Assembly (NCBI RefSeq): GCF_965137335.1
Contig: NZ_CBCRZD010000006.1
DNA length: 64,000 nt
Direction: 5' to 3' (one strand)
From: Empedobacter stercoris
Lineage (GTDB): Bacteria; Bacteroidota; Bacteroidia; Flavobacteriales; Weeksellaceae
The stretch's first letter is position 1. Every line of letters starts with the position of its first letter. Below are positions 26,015-33,459 of this stretch, piece after piece. The notes below the pieces were generated by a model. It ran no database searches and was not told the origin of the DNA. It saw only the letters and a list, made by a program, of their open reading frames with translations. The position numbers were made by a program, and so were the translations under genes.

Positions 26015-27296
26015 ATCCAATCATTAAAGAAAATAAGGTGCTGTCTGTGTTGAGGTATTGGTAATCAAAATGATGGTTTTCTAATCGATAAATTAAACCT
26101 TCTAAATCTTCCTTCTTCTCCAATTCAATTCCTACAATAGCAGGTCCGGTTTCTTTGTTATTTTTTTGAGTATATTGAAAATAGGTAATATCATCGTTTT
26201 CGCTTAATATATCATTTACTAATTCTTTTAACGCTCCTGCTCGCTGAGGAAAACTGATAATAAAATAATGTTTTAAACCTTCGTATTGTAAACTACGTTC
26301 CTTAATCTCTTCCATTCGGGTAATGTCGTTGTTGCTACCACTTAGTAAGCAGACAACAGTTTTGCCTTTGATTTCATCTGCAAAAAAATCTAAAGCAGAA
26401 ACACTCAACGCGCCAGCAGGCTCTACAACAATAGCATCCTCGTTATATAAACGCAAAATAGTAGAACAAACTTTTCCTTCAGGTACAGTGCATGTTTTTG
26501 CTAAACCCTCGGAACAAATTTCATAGGTTTTTTCACCCGCTTTTTTTACTGCTGCGCCATCTACAAAAGGATCTATTTTAGCCAAAGCAATAGTTTTATT
26601 TTGATTAATAGCTTCTGTCATACATGCTGCCCCACTTGGTTCTACACCAATTATTTTGGTATTGGGACTTAACGTTTTTAAAACAGATATGACACCAGAA
26701 GCTAAACCTCCACCTCCAATTGGAACAAAAATATAATCGATAGGTATATCGCATTGCGCTAAAATTTCTAATGCAACAGTTCCTTGCCCAGCAATGACTT
26801 TTTCATCATCGAATGGGTGAATGAAAGTACTATTTTCTTCTGCGGATAATTGATGCGCATAAGCCGAAGCGTCATCAAAGGTATCTCCATGTAAAATGAT
26901 TTCGATTTGATTTTTTCCAAACCATTTTACTTGTTTTATTTTTTGTTGAGGGGTAGTAGTTGGCATTACAATTTTACCTTTAATACCCAATTGATAGCAG
27001 GAATAGGCAACTCCTTGTGCGTGATTTCCGGCACTTGCACAGATCACACCATTCTCTTTTTCTTGTTCGGTTAACTGAACAGTTTTATTGTAAGCTCCTC
27101 TTAATTTATAGGAACGTACAACTTGCAAATCTTCTCGTTTTAAGTAGATATTGGCTTCAAATTGACGGCTCAAATTTTCGTTATAATCAAAAGGCGTTTT
27201 TTTTGCAACTCCTTTTAGGTTGATTTGAGCTAAATTGACTTCGTCAAGTGATACACCTAAGGTTGTAATTTTTTTATCTCTAAGTTCGTTTGTCAT
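26013..27296 (-). CDS. ilvA: Threonine dehydratase, biosynthetic
   Basis: Deaminates threonine to 2-oxobutanoate, the first step to isoleucine. 427 residues. PLP lysine Lys64 in RSYKLRGAYN, phosphate loop SAGNHAQGVAYSC, and the glycine-rich VPIGGGGLASGV. The C-terminal ~90 residues form one ACT-like regulatory domain (YFIISFPQRAGALKELVN), the short version rather than the two-domain E. coli type; feedback by isoleucine is therefore likely but may differ. Last gene of ilvDBNCA, 163 bases after ilvC, the gap being filled by a fold-back repeat that could affect its level relative to the rest. Confidence 0.96.
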   Translation of the reverse strand: MTNELRDKKITTLGVSLDEVNLAQINLKGVAKKTPFDYNENLSRQFEANIYLKREDLQVVRSYKLRGAYNKTVQLTEQEKENGVICASAGNHAQGVAYSCYQLGIKGKIVMPTTTPQQKIKQVKWFGKNQIEIILHGDTFDDASAYAHQLSAEENSTFIHPFDDEKVIAGQGTVALEILAQCDIPIDYIFVPIGGGGLASGVISVLKTLSPNTKIIGVEPSGAACMTEAINQNKTIALAKIDPFVDGAAVKKAGEKTYEICSEGLAKTCTVPEGKVCSTILRLYNEDAIVVEPAGALSVSALDFFADEIKGKTVVCLLSGSNNDITRMEEIKERSLQYEGLKHYFIISFPQRAGALKELVNDILSENDDITYFQYTQKNNKETGPAIVGIELEKKEDLEGLIYRLENHHFDYQYLNTDSTLFSLMIG

Positions 27297-27329
27297 AATT
27301 CACTATTTCTTAGTTATTTTAACCTATTG

Positions 27330-27442
27330 TGCATTTTGATAATTTTAGCAATAAAACCGTCAGTTCGAGTGGAATTCTGTAGAGAGAACAAGATGTTAGA
27401 GCTTAAAATTCTATTCTCGATACAATTCTAATTCAAAATGCA
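27330..27442. repeat. 113-bp fold-back element between ilvC and ilvA
   Basis: Outer inverted repeat TGCATTTTGA (27330-27339)/TCAAAATGCA (27433-27442). Inside is a second imperfect stem: GAATT-C-TGTA-GA-GAGAA (27372-27388) against TTCTCGATACAATTC (27414-27428). The nested palindromic layout and the CAGTTCGAGTG segment (27361-27371) look like a short dispersed repeat or MITE-like element rather than a terminator; no long T run follows on either strand. No second copy was seen in this window. Confidence 0.5.
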
Positions 27443-27459
27443 TAAGATGTTTAGTTTAA

Positions 27460-28941
27460 CTATGCTGTTTTTATAGATTTCATTGCTGTCATATCTTGTC
27501 GAAGTTTCTTTCCTACGATTTCGACTGCATGGTTACGTAGAACATCATTAATATGTACTAATTTTGCATTGTCAACAGCATTGTCTTTTCCTTCGTTGAA
27601 ATTTTTTCCGACAACATCTACGTTTACTTTTGTCATAAACTCTTTTAACAATGGTTTACAAGCTTGGTCGAAAAGATAACAACCGTATTCTGCTGTATCA
27701 GAGATTACACGATTCATTTCGAATAATTTTTTTCTTGCAATTGTATTTGCAATTAAGGGTGTTTCGTGTAAGGATTCGTAATAGGCAGATTCAGGTTTAA
27801 TTCCAGCTTCTACCATCGTTTCAAAAGCTAATTCAACTCCAGCGCGAATAAAAGCAACCATTAATGTGTAGTTGTCAAAGTATTCTTGTTCAGTAATAGT
27901 TGCATCACCTGCAGGAGTTTTTTCAAATGCAGTTTCGCCAGTTTCGGCTCTCCATTTTAATAAGTTTTTATCATCATTTGCCCAATCTTCCATCATTGTC
28001 TTACTAAACTCACCAGAAATAATATCATCTTGATGTTTTTGAAACAATGGACGCATAATGTCTTTTAATTCTTCTGATAATTCAAACGCTTTAATTTTAG
28101 CAGGATTACTTAATCGATCCATCATACCGCTAACACCTCCATGTTTTAAGGCTTCTGTAATGACTTCAACTCCATACTGAACTAATTTTGAAGCGTAACC
28201 AGCATCAATTCCATTTTCAATCATTTTCTCGAAAGAAAGGATAGAACCGGTTTGTAAAAGACCACATAAAATGGTTTGCTCTCCCATTAAATCAGATTTT
28301 ACCTCAGCAACAAATGATGATTTTAAAACGCCTGCTCTATGACCACCTGTTCCTACGCAATATGCTTTTGCTTGTTCAAGTCCTTTTCCCTTGGGATCAT
28401 TTTCTGGGTGAACCGCAATTAAGGTAGGAACTCCAAAGCCTCTTAAGTATTCTGCACGAACTTCAGAACCAGGGCATTTTGGAGCAACCATGATTACCGT
28501 GATATCTTTACGAATTTGCATTCCTTCTTCTACGATATTAAATCCGTGAGAATATAAAAGTGTAGCATCTTGTTTGATTAGAGGCTGAATGGTGTTGATT
28601 ACTTGCGTATGTTGTTTGTCAGGTGTTAAATTCGCAACAACATCAGCATTAGGAATTAATTCTTCGAAGGTACCGACTGTAAAATTATTGCTTGTTGCAT
28701 TTTTCCAAGAATCTCTTTGTTGTTCAATCGCTTCTTTACGAAGTGCGTATGAAACATCTAAACCGCTGTCTCGTAAATTTAATCCTTGATTTAATCCTTG
28801 TGCGCCACAGCCTATAATCACAATTTTTTTACCTTGTAATGCTTCTGTGCCTTTAGCGAATTCTGTGTTATTTAGAAATTCTGCTTGTCCAAGTTGGTAT
28901 AATTGATCTCTTAATGATAATGAATTAAAGTAATTAGTCAT
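27460..28941 (-). CDS. ilvC: Ketol-acid reductoisomerase (class II, long form)
   Basis: Converts acetolactate and acetohydroxybutyrate to dihydroxy acids with NADPH and Mg. 493 residues, the long form with a duplicated C-terminal domain as in E. coli and plants. Rossmann motif IIGCGAQGLNQGLNLRDSG (about 35-53), acidic metal ligands in the SDLMGEQTILCG segment, and the second knotted domain from about residue 355 (ELAFETMVEAG). The start MTNYFNSLSLRDQLYQLG is the conserved family start. 40 bases separate it from ilvN. Confidence 0.97.
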   Translation of the reverse strand: MTNYFNSLSLRDQLYQLGQAEFLNNTEFAKGTEALQGKKIVIIGCGAQGLNQGLNLRDSGLDVSYALRKEAIEQQRDSWKNATSNNFTVGTFEELIPNADVVANLTPDKQHTQVINTIQPLIKQDATLLYSHGFNIVEEGMQIRKDITVIMVAPKCPGSEVRAEYLRGFGVPTLIAVHPENDPKGKGLEQAKAYCVGTGGHRAGVLKSSFVAEVKSDLMGEQTILCGLLQTGSILSFEKMIENGIDAGYASKLVQYGVEVITEALKHGGVSGMMDRLSNPAKIKAFELSEELKDIMRPLFQKHQDDIISGEFSKTMMEDWANDDKNLLKWRAETGETAFEKTPAGDATITEQEYFDNYTLMVAFIRAGVELAFETMVEAGIKPESAYYESLHETPLIANTIARKKLFEMNRVISDTAEYGCYLFDQACKPLLKEFMTKVNVDVVGKNFNEGKDNAVDNAKLVHINDVLRNHAVEIVGKKLRQDMTAMKSIKTA

Positions 28942-28981
28942 GTTGTGTTTTTTATAAATTTTTTAATCGGGTTATGTGTAA

Positions 28982-29581
28982 TTACATTGTGAAAACTGAT
29001 TTTCCTTGGTTTAGGAATTCATTTTCTATAATTTCTTTCGATGGTTCGTCTTTTTCGAATTGTAACAATTTTTCATGAAAACCAGCGCTTGCTTTTATAA
29101 TGGCTATTCTTGCACCTCTTACAAATTCTATTAAACCATATTTTGTCAATTCATGTGTAAGATTATCAATCTCTTCACGATGACCAGCTGTTTCAAAAAC
29201 TGTATAGTCATTTCGTATAACCACTGTATTTGCACCATATTGACGTAATAACCGTTCTACGTAAGCTTTCTCTGCGATAATATGGGTAGGCACTTTGTAT
29301 AAAGCTTGTTCTTGCCAGATTAATTCATCGTTATTATTGTAATAGGCTTTTAGAACATCTATTTGTTTTTCAATTTGCATACAAAGTTTTCGAACAACTT
29401 CTTCAGACTCTTCAATCACAATTGTAAATCGATGTACATTTTCTATTTCTGATGGAGAAGTGCTTAAGCTTTCAATATTAATTTTTCTACGGGTAAAAAT
29501 TCCTGTAACTCTACCCAAAATTCCGATTGAATTTTCTGTATATAACGTAATTGTATATTCTTGTTTCGAGTTCATAATCAT
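28982..29581 (-). CDS. ilvN: Acetolactate synthase small (regulatory) subunit
   Basis: Regulatory partner of IlvB that confers valine sensitivity. 199 residues: ACT domain at about 1-80 (TITLYTENSIGILGRVTGIFTRRKINIESLS, family signature) and a C-terminal alpha/beta domain (VIRNDYTVFETAGHREEIDNLTHEL). An ATG at 29581 directly abuts the ilvB stop codon, and a second ATG lies two codons in (29575). The tight join implies coupled translation and equimolar subunits. The larger ilvH-type length (about 160) is exceeded by a C-terminal extension as is usual in Bacteroidota. Confidence 0.95.
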   Translation of the reverse strand: MIMNSKQEYTITLYTENSIGILGRVTGIFTRRKINIESLSTSPSEIENVHRFTIVIEESEEVVRKLCMQIEKQIDVLKAYYNNNDELIWQEQALYKVPTHIIAEKAYVERLLRQYGANTVVIRNDYTVFETAGHREEIDNLTHELTKYGLIEFVRGARIAIIKASAGFHEKLLQFEKDEPSKEIIENEFLNQGKSVFTM

Positions 29582-31342
29582 TTATTTTAATCTTATTTCA
29601 GAAACGCTTGTGCCTTGTTCTACCATAGGAAATATATTGTTTTCTTTTCCTACGACTACTTCCAATAGATAAGAGCCGTCATGCTCTAACATTTCTTTTA
29701 ATGCCTTTTTCAACTCATTTCTTTGATCTATTTTTTGACCTTCTATTTCGTATGATTTTGCAAGAGCAACAAAATCTGGGCTCGTGATATCGACGAAAGA
29801 ATAACGTTTGTCGTTGAATAATTCCTGCCATTGGCGAACCATTCCTAAGAAACTATTGTTGAGAATTAGCATTTTCACTTTTGCTCCGAATTGCATAATA
29901 GTTCCCATTTCTTGTAAAGTCATTTGGAAACCACCATCTCCACAAACCATGACGACATCTTTTTCCGGTGCTCCATACCATGCTCCAATTGCTGCAGGTA
30001 GTCCAAAGCCCATCGTTCCTAATCCGCCTGATGTAACCATGAGTTTAGAATCTTTAAATTTGGCATAACGACAAGCGGACATTTGATGTTGTCCAACGTC
30101 TGTGACAATTACAGCTTGTCCATGCGTTAATTCATTTAAAGTGTTAATGACTTCAGCCATAGATATGACATCTGATGTTGGATAAAATTCTTTTTGAATG
30201 ACTTCTTTATGTTCTTCTTTTTCGAGATCTCTAAATTCTCTTAACCAATCAGGATGTTCTTTTTGATGAATCAAATTTGTTAATAGCGGAAGTGTTTTTT
30301 TACAATTGCCCCAAACAGGTACTGTAACCTTTACATTTTTACCAATTTCTGCTGGATCAATATCAAGATGAATGACTTTCGCTTGCTTTGCATATTTGTC
30401 TAAACGTCCCGTTACACGGTCGTCAAACCTCATTCCTATAGCAATTAAGACATCACAATCATTTGTTTTAACATTAGGCGCATAATTACCATGCATCCCT
30501 AATAAACCAACATATTGTGGATGATCTGTATCTAAAGCACTAAGTCCCATTAAAGTTGTTGCGACGGGAATTCCAGATTTCTCTAAGAAATCCTTTAATT
30601 CTTGCTCTGCTTTTCCAAGAATAATTCCTTGACCAATTATTGCAAATGGTTTCTTTGCTTGATTAATGATTTCTGCAGCAGCATAAATATATTTAGCTCT
30701 TATCTCTGGTTCTGGTCTATAACTACGAACATGCGTGCATTTTTCATATTTTCTCTTCTCGATAAGTTGAATTTGAGCATTTTTTGTAATATCAATCAAT
30801 ACAGGTCCTGGTCTTCCAGATCGAGCAATATGAAATGCTTTTGCTAATACATCATTAATTTCTGCTGCATCTGTAATTTGATAATTCCATTTGGTAATCG
30901 GATTCGTAATATTAATGACATCTGTTTCTTGAAATGCATCTGTTCCTAAAAGAGAAGCGTAAACTTGTCCTGTAATACAAACAATAGGATTACTATCAAT
31001 CATGGCATCTGCTATTCCGGTTACTAAATTTGTTGCTCCAGGACCACTTGTAGCAAAGGCTACACCTACTTTTCCTGAAGTTCTTGCATAACCTTGAGCA
31101 GCATGAATACCACCTTGTTCATGACGAACTAAAATGTGCTCTAATTGATCTTTGTAATCATACAAAGCATCATATATAGGCATAATTGCTCCACCAGGAT
31201 ATCCAAAAACGGTTGTAACTCCTTCACATAATAAAGCGTTTATAATAGCTTGAGAACCTGATGTTTGATTTTTATTATCTGTCAGTAAGACATCCTTCTG
31301 AAGCGTTTCTAACTTGTTTTGCGTATTTGTATAAGATTCCAT
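29582..31342 (-). CDS. ilvB: Acetolactate synthase large (catalytic) subunit
   Basis: ThDP/FAD enzyme condensing pyruvate with pyruvate or 2-oxobutanoate. 586 residues. Catalytic Glu in HEQGGIHAAQGYAR, FAD-binding central domain, and ThDP motif GDGGFQMTLQEMGTIMQFGAKVKMLILNN. About 27 residues precede the conserved SGSQAIINALLCEG start; they come from a 68-base overlap with the end of ilvD. No later ATG is present before the core, so the ATG at 31342 is taken as the start. The overlap suggests coupled translation. Confidence 0.96.
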   Translation of the reverse strand: MESYTNTQNKLETLQKDVLLTDNKNQTSGSQAIINALLCEGVTTVFGYPGGAIMPIYDALYDYKDQLEHILVRHEQGGIHAAQGYARTSGKVGVAFATSGPGATNLVTGIADAMIDSNPIVCITGQVYASLLGTDAFQETDVINITNPITKWNYQITDAAEINDVLAKAFHIARSGRPGPVLIDITKNAQIQLIEKRKYEKCTHVRSYRPEPEIRAKYIYAAAEIINQAKKPFAIIGQGIILGKAEQELKDFLEKSGIPVATTLMGLSALDTDHPQYVGLLGMHGNYAPNVKTNDCDVLIAIGMRFDDRVTGRLDKYAKQAKVIHLDIDPAEIGKNVKVTVPVWGNCKKTLPLLTNLIHQKEHPDWLREFRDLEKEEHKEVIQKEFYPTSDVISMAEVINTLNELTHGQAVIVTDVGQHQMSACRYAKFKDSKLMVTSGGLGTMGFGLPAAIGAWYGAPEKDVVMVCGDGGFQMTLQEMGTIMQFGAKVKMLILNNSFLGMVRQWQELFNDKRYSFVDITSPDFVALAKSYEIEGQKIDQRNELKKALKEMLEHDGSYLLEVVVGKENNIFPMVEQGTSVSEIRLK

Positions 31343-32963
31343 TTTTTACTTTTAATGTAGGTTGTTTCCAATTGTTTTTTCGTTCAGCTAAAGTTTTTTC
31401 ATCCACCAATAAATTCAGTTGTTTTTTATTGATGTCAATTTCGATGAGGTCATTGTTTTCTACCAAAGCGATAGGGCCTCCTTCGAAAGCTTCTGGTGTA
31501 ATATGACCGACGACAAAACCATGCGTTCCGCCACTAAATCGACCATCTGTAATTAACGCAACTTTATCTCCTAATCCTGCACCAATAATGGCTGAAGTTG
31601 GTTTCAACATTTCGGGCATTCCTGGTCCACCTTTAGGACCTTCGTTGCGAATCACAATTACACTTCCTTCTTTTATTTGTAAATCTTCGATTGCTTTTAA
31701 AACTTCTACTTCACTGTTGAAAACTTGTGCATTTCCTTTAAAATAAAAACCTTCTTTACCGGATATTTTTGAAACAGAGCCTTTTGGAGCTAAGTTTCCG
31801 TACAACATTTGTAAATGCCCTGTTTCTTTGATAGGTTGTTCTAATGGAAGAATAATTTTTTGCTTAGAGAAATCCAATTCTTCTATATTTTCTAAATTTT
31901 CTGCTATTGTTTTTCCGGTTACAGTTAAACAACTTCCGTCAATCAGATTTTCTTTTAGCATATATTTCATCACAGCCGGAATTCCACCAATTTTACTTAA
32001 ATGTTCCATCAAGTATTTTCCACTTGGTTTCAAGTCTGCTAAAACAGGTGTTTTATCATTAATAGCTTGTATATCATCTAATGATAATTCAATATCCATT
32101 GTAGCTGCAATTGCTAATAAATGAAGTACAGCATTTGTACTGCCTCCTAAAACTACAATTACTTTTATCGCGTTTTCTAAAGCATTTTTTGTGATGATAT
32201 CACTTGGTTTGATATCTTTTTCTAAGAGATTTTTTAAAAATTTTCCTGCGGTCAAGCATTCATTTTTTTTCTCTTGACTTAACGCAGGATAGGATGAAGA
32301 ATAAGGTAAACTCATGCCTAAAGCTTCGATTGCAGCAGCCATTGTGTTCGCAGTATATATTCCGCCACAAGCACCAGGACCAGGACAAGCATTCTGAATA
32401 ATTCCACAAAAATCATTATCATCAATTTTTCCATTTAATTTTTTCCCTAAAGCTTCAAATGCAGAAACGATGTTTAATTCTTCTTCTTTGTAATGTCCAG
32501 CAGCAATTGTTCCTCCATAAACCATAATAGATGGACGGTTTAATCTTCCCATTGCCATGATTGATCCTGGCATATTTTTATCACAACCTGGAATTGTAAT
32601 TACACCATCGTAAAAGTGTGCCGCACAAACGGCTTCTATAGAATCTGCAATAACTTCTCTACTTACCAAAGAGTAACGCATTCCTGAGGTTCCGTTTGTG
32701 ATTCCATCACTAATTCCGATTGTATTAAATTTTAATCCAATCAAATCTTCATCCTTCATTCCATCTTGTACCAATTGCGCAAACTGGTTCAAGTGCATAT
32801 TACAAGTGTTGCCATCGTACCCCATACTTGCAATACCGATTAAAGGTTTTTTTAAGTCTTCGTTAGTTAGGCCAATCCCATGTAACATAGCTTGCGACGC
32901 AGGTAAAGTGTCGTCTTGTGTAACGGTTCGGCTGTGTTTGTTAAGTGCTTGCGAATTGTTCAT
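31275..32963 (-). CDS. ilvD: Dihydroxy-acid dehydratase
   Basis: Dehydrates dihydroxy acids to the oxo acids of Ile and Val; Fe-S enzyme. 562 residues from the ATG at 32963 (MNNSQALNKHSRTVTQDD, which fits the family N-terminus). Cluster Cys residues in SMGYDGNTCNMH, PGCDKNMPGS and NACPGPGACGGIYT are intact; the C-terminal GRFSGGTHGF motif is present. The frame stays open up to 33032, but that extension passes through the terminator of attenuator B and is rejected. First gene of ilvDBNCA; overlaps ilvB by 68 bases. Two tandem attenuators lie upstream. Confidence 0.96.
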   Translation of the reverse strand: MNNSQALNKHSRTVTQDDTLPASQAMLHGIGLTNEDLKKPLIGIASMGYDGNTCNMHLNQFAQLVQDGMKDEDLIGLKFNTIGISDGITNGTSGMRYSLVSREVIADSIEAVCAAHFYDGVITIPGCDKNMPGSIMAMGRLNRPSIMVYGGTIAAGHYKEEELNIVSAFEALGKKLNGKIDDNDFCGIIQNACPGPGACGGIYTANTMAAAIEALGMSLPYSSSYPALSQEKKNECLTAGKFLKNLLEKDIKPSDIITKNALENAIKVIVVLGGSTNAVLHLLAIAATMDIELSLDDIQAINDKTPVLADLKPSGKYLMEHLSKIGGIPAVMKYMLKENLIDGSCLTVTGKTIAENLENIEELDFSKQKIILPLEQPIKETGHLQMLYGNLAPKGSVSKISGKEGFYFKGNAQVFNSEVEVLKAIEDLQIKEGSVIVIRNEGPKGGPGMPEMLKPTSAIIGAGLGDKVALITDGRFSGGTHGFVVGHITPEAFEGGPIALVENNDLIEIDINKKQLNLLVDEKTLAERKNNWKQPTLKVKNGILYKYAKQVRNASEGCLTDR

Positions 32964-33000
32964 TGTTGTGTATTTGTTAATGTGTTCATTTAAAATCATA

Positions 33001-33071
33001 AAAAAAAGCCACCTTGTAATAAGGTGGCTCATAAAAAAAATCGTTTAAAAATTTGTCATAACACCACCTTT
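33001..33071 (-). promoter_or_regulatory. ilv attenuator B (proximal to ilvD)
   Basis: Minus-strand terminator AGCCACCTT-loop-AAGGTGGCT followed by six U (stem arms at 33020-33028 and 33006-33014; U tract 33006-33001), ending 38 bases before the ilvD ATG. The end of leader B contains AAGGTGG (plus coordinates 33064-33070), identical to the terminator's 3' arm and able to pair with the 5' arm CCACCTT (7 bp plus a U-G). It overlaps the Lys-Val codons (residues 21-22) two codons before the stop, so a terminating ribosome would cover it while one stalled upstream would not. Confidence 0.82.
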
Positions 33072-33130
33072 CCTAATCGTAAGATTAAGACCAAAATAAT
33101 AATGATGATAATGACAAATGAATGTTGCAT
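33056..33130 (-). CDS. ilv leader peptide B (24 residues, Ile/Leu/Val-rich)
   Basis: Short ORF of 24 codons plus TGA starting MQHSF and containing VIIIIIILVLIL (residues 6-17). It has seven Ile, five Leu and four Val, so 16 of 24 residues are branched-chain amino acids. Such a composition, followed by a terminator, matches ilv leader peptides known from enterobacteria. The stop codon lies 28 bases before the terminator stem. No Shine-Dalgarno site is visible, as usual in this phylum. Too short for routine gene calling. It is unlikely to be a membrane protein in its own right, though the hydrophobic run would permit that. Confidence 0.8.
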   Translation of the reverse strand: MQHSFVIIIIIILVLILRLGKVVL

Positions 33131-33170
33131 AATGCTGTTTTTGTATCTATTTTTCTAAAATTGTTTAAAC

Positions 33171-33240
33171 TAAAAAAGCCACTTCGTTAAGAAGTGGCTT
33201 TTTTAGTTATTTCGTATGTACACAACTAATTACCACTCCT
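33171..33240 (-). promoter_or_regulatory. ilv attenuator A (distal)
   Basis: Symmetric 15-bp terminator stem with inner arms GCCACTTC and GAAGTGGC and flanking A/T runs (33171-33185 and 33191-33205), giving a U tract on the minus strand (33177-33172). Near the end of leader A, the segment GGAGTGGT (plus 33232-33239) can pair with the 5' arm GCCACTTC (core AGTGG plus wobbles). The hairpin resembles that of attenuator B (GCCAC..., same loop class), so the pair probably arose by duplication. Confidence 0.78.
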
Positions 33241-33294
33241 TGGAATAAGAATGACTAAAATAATCAAGTTGATAATGTTGTGAACTAATTTCAT
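33226..33294 (-). CDS. ilv leader peptide A (22 residues, Ile/Leu/Val-rich)
   Basis: Short ORF of 22 codons plus TAG, starting MKLVHN and containing the run IINLIILVILI (residues 7-17), with six Ile, four Leu and two Val; 12 of 22 residues are branched-chain. It begins about 12 bases after the predicted transcript start. The last codons (Pro-Arg-Ser-Gly-Asn) hold the terminator mimic. Function as a leader peptide is inferred from composition, position and the following terminator. Confidence 0.78.
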   Translation of the reverse strand: MKLVHNIINLIILVILIPRSGN

Positions 33295-33312
33295 TAGTTA
33301 TTTTTCAAGAAT

Positions 33313-33346
33313 CAAAGCTAAGATTAAATTTTTTAAATTAGCTCAA
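33313..33346 (-). promoter_or_regulatory. Promoter of the ilv operon
   Basis: On the minus strand TTG (33346-33344), 23-base spacer, TAGCTTTG (33320-33313), an exact -7 box at the long end of normal spacing. It places the transcript start near 33307, just before leader A. No second promoter was seen between the two attenuators. Confidence 0.65.
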
Positions 33347-33459
33347 CTTTTTTATAAACTTTCCGAAAAATTTTCATTAATTATAAATTCGCATTATAAT
33401 ATTGCTTTTTTTGAAGATTATTTAAAAATAAGTTTATATAATTTTATATTTACAAAACT

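Noticed and set aside
27297..27459. Separate attenuator or promoter for ilvA
   Set aside because: No leader ORF of biased composition, no terminator with U tract and no TAnnTTTG box on the minus strand; the palindromes fit a dispersed repeat better.
32964..33032. N-terminal extension of ilvD to the ATG at 33032
   Set aside because: The added codons are the terminator stem and U tract of attenuator B, and the family N-terminus begins at 32963.
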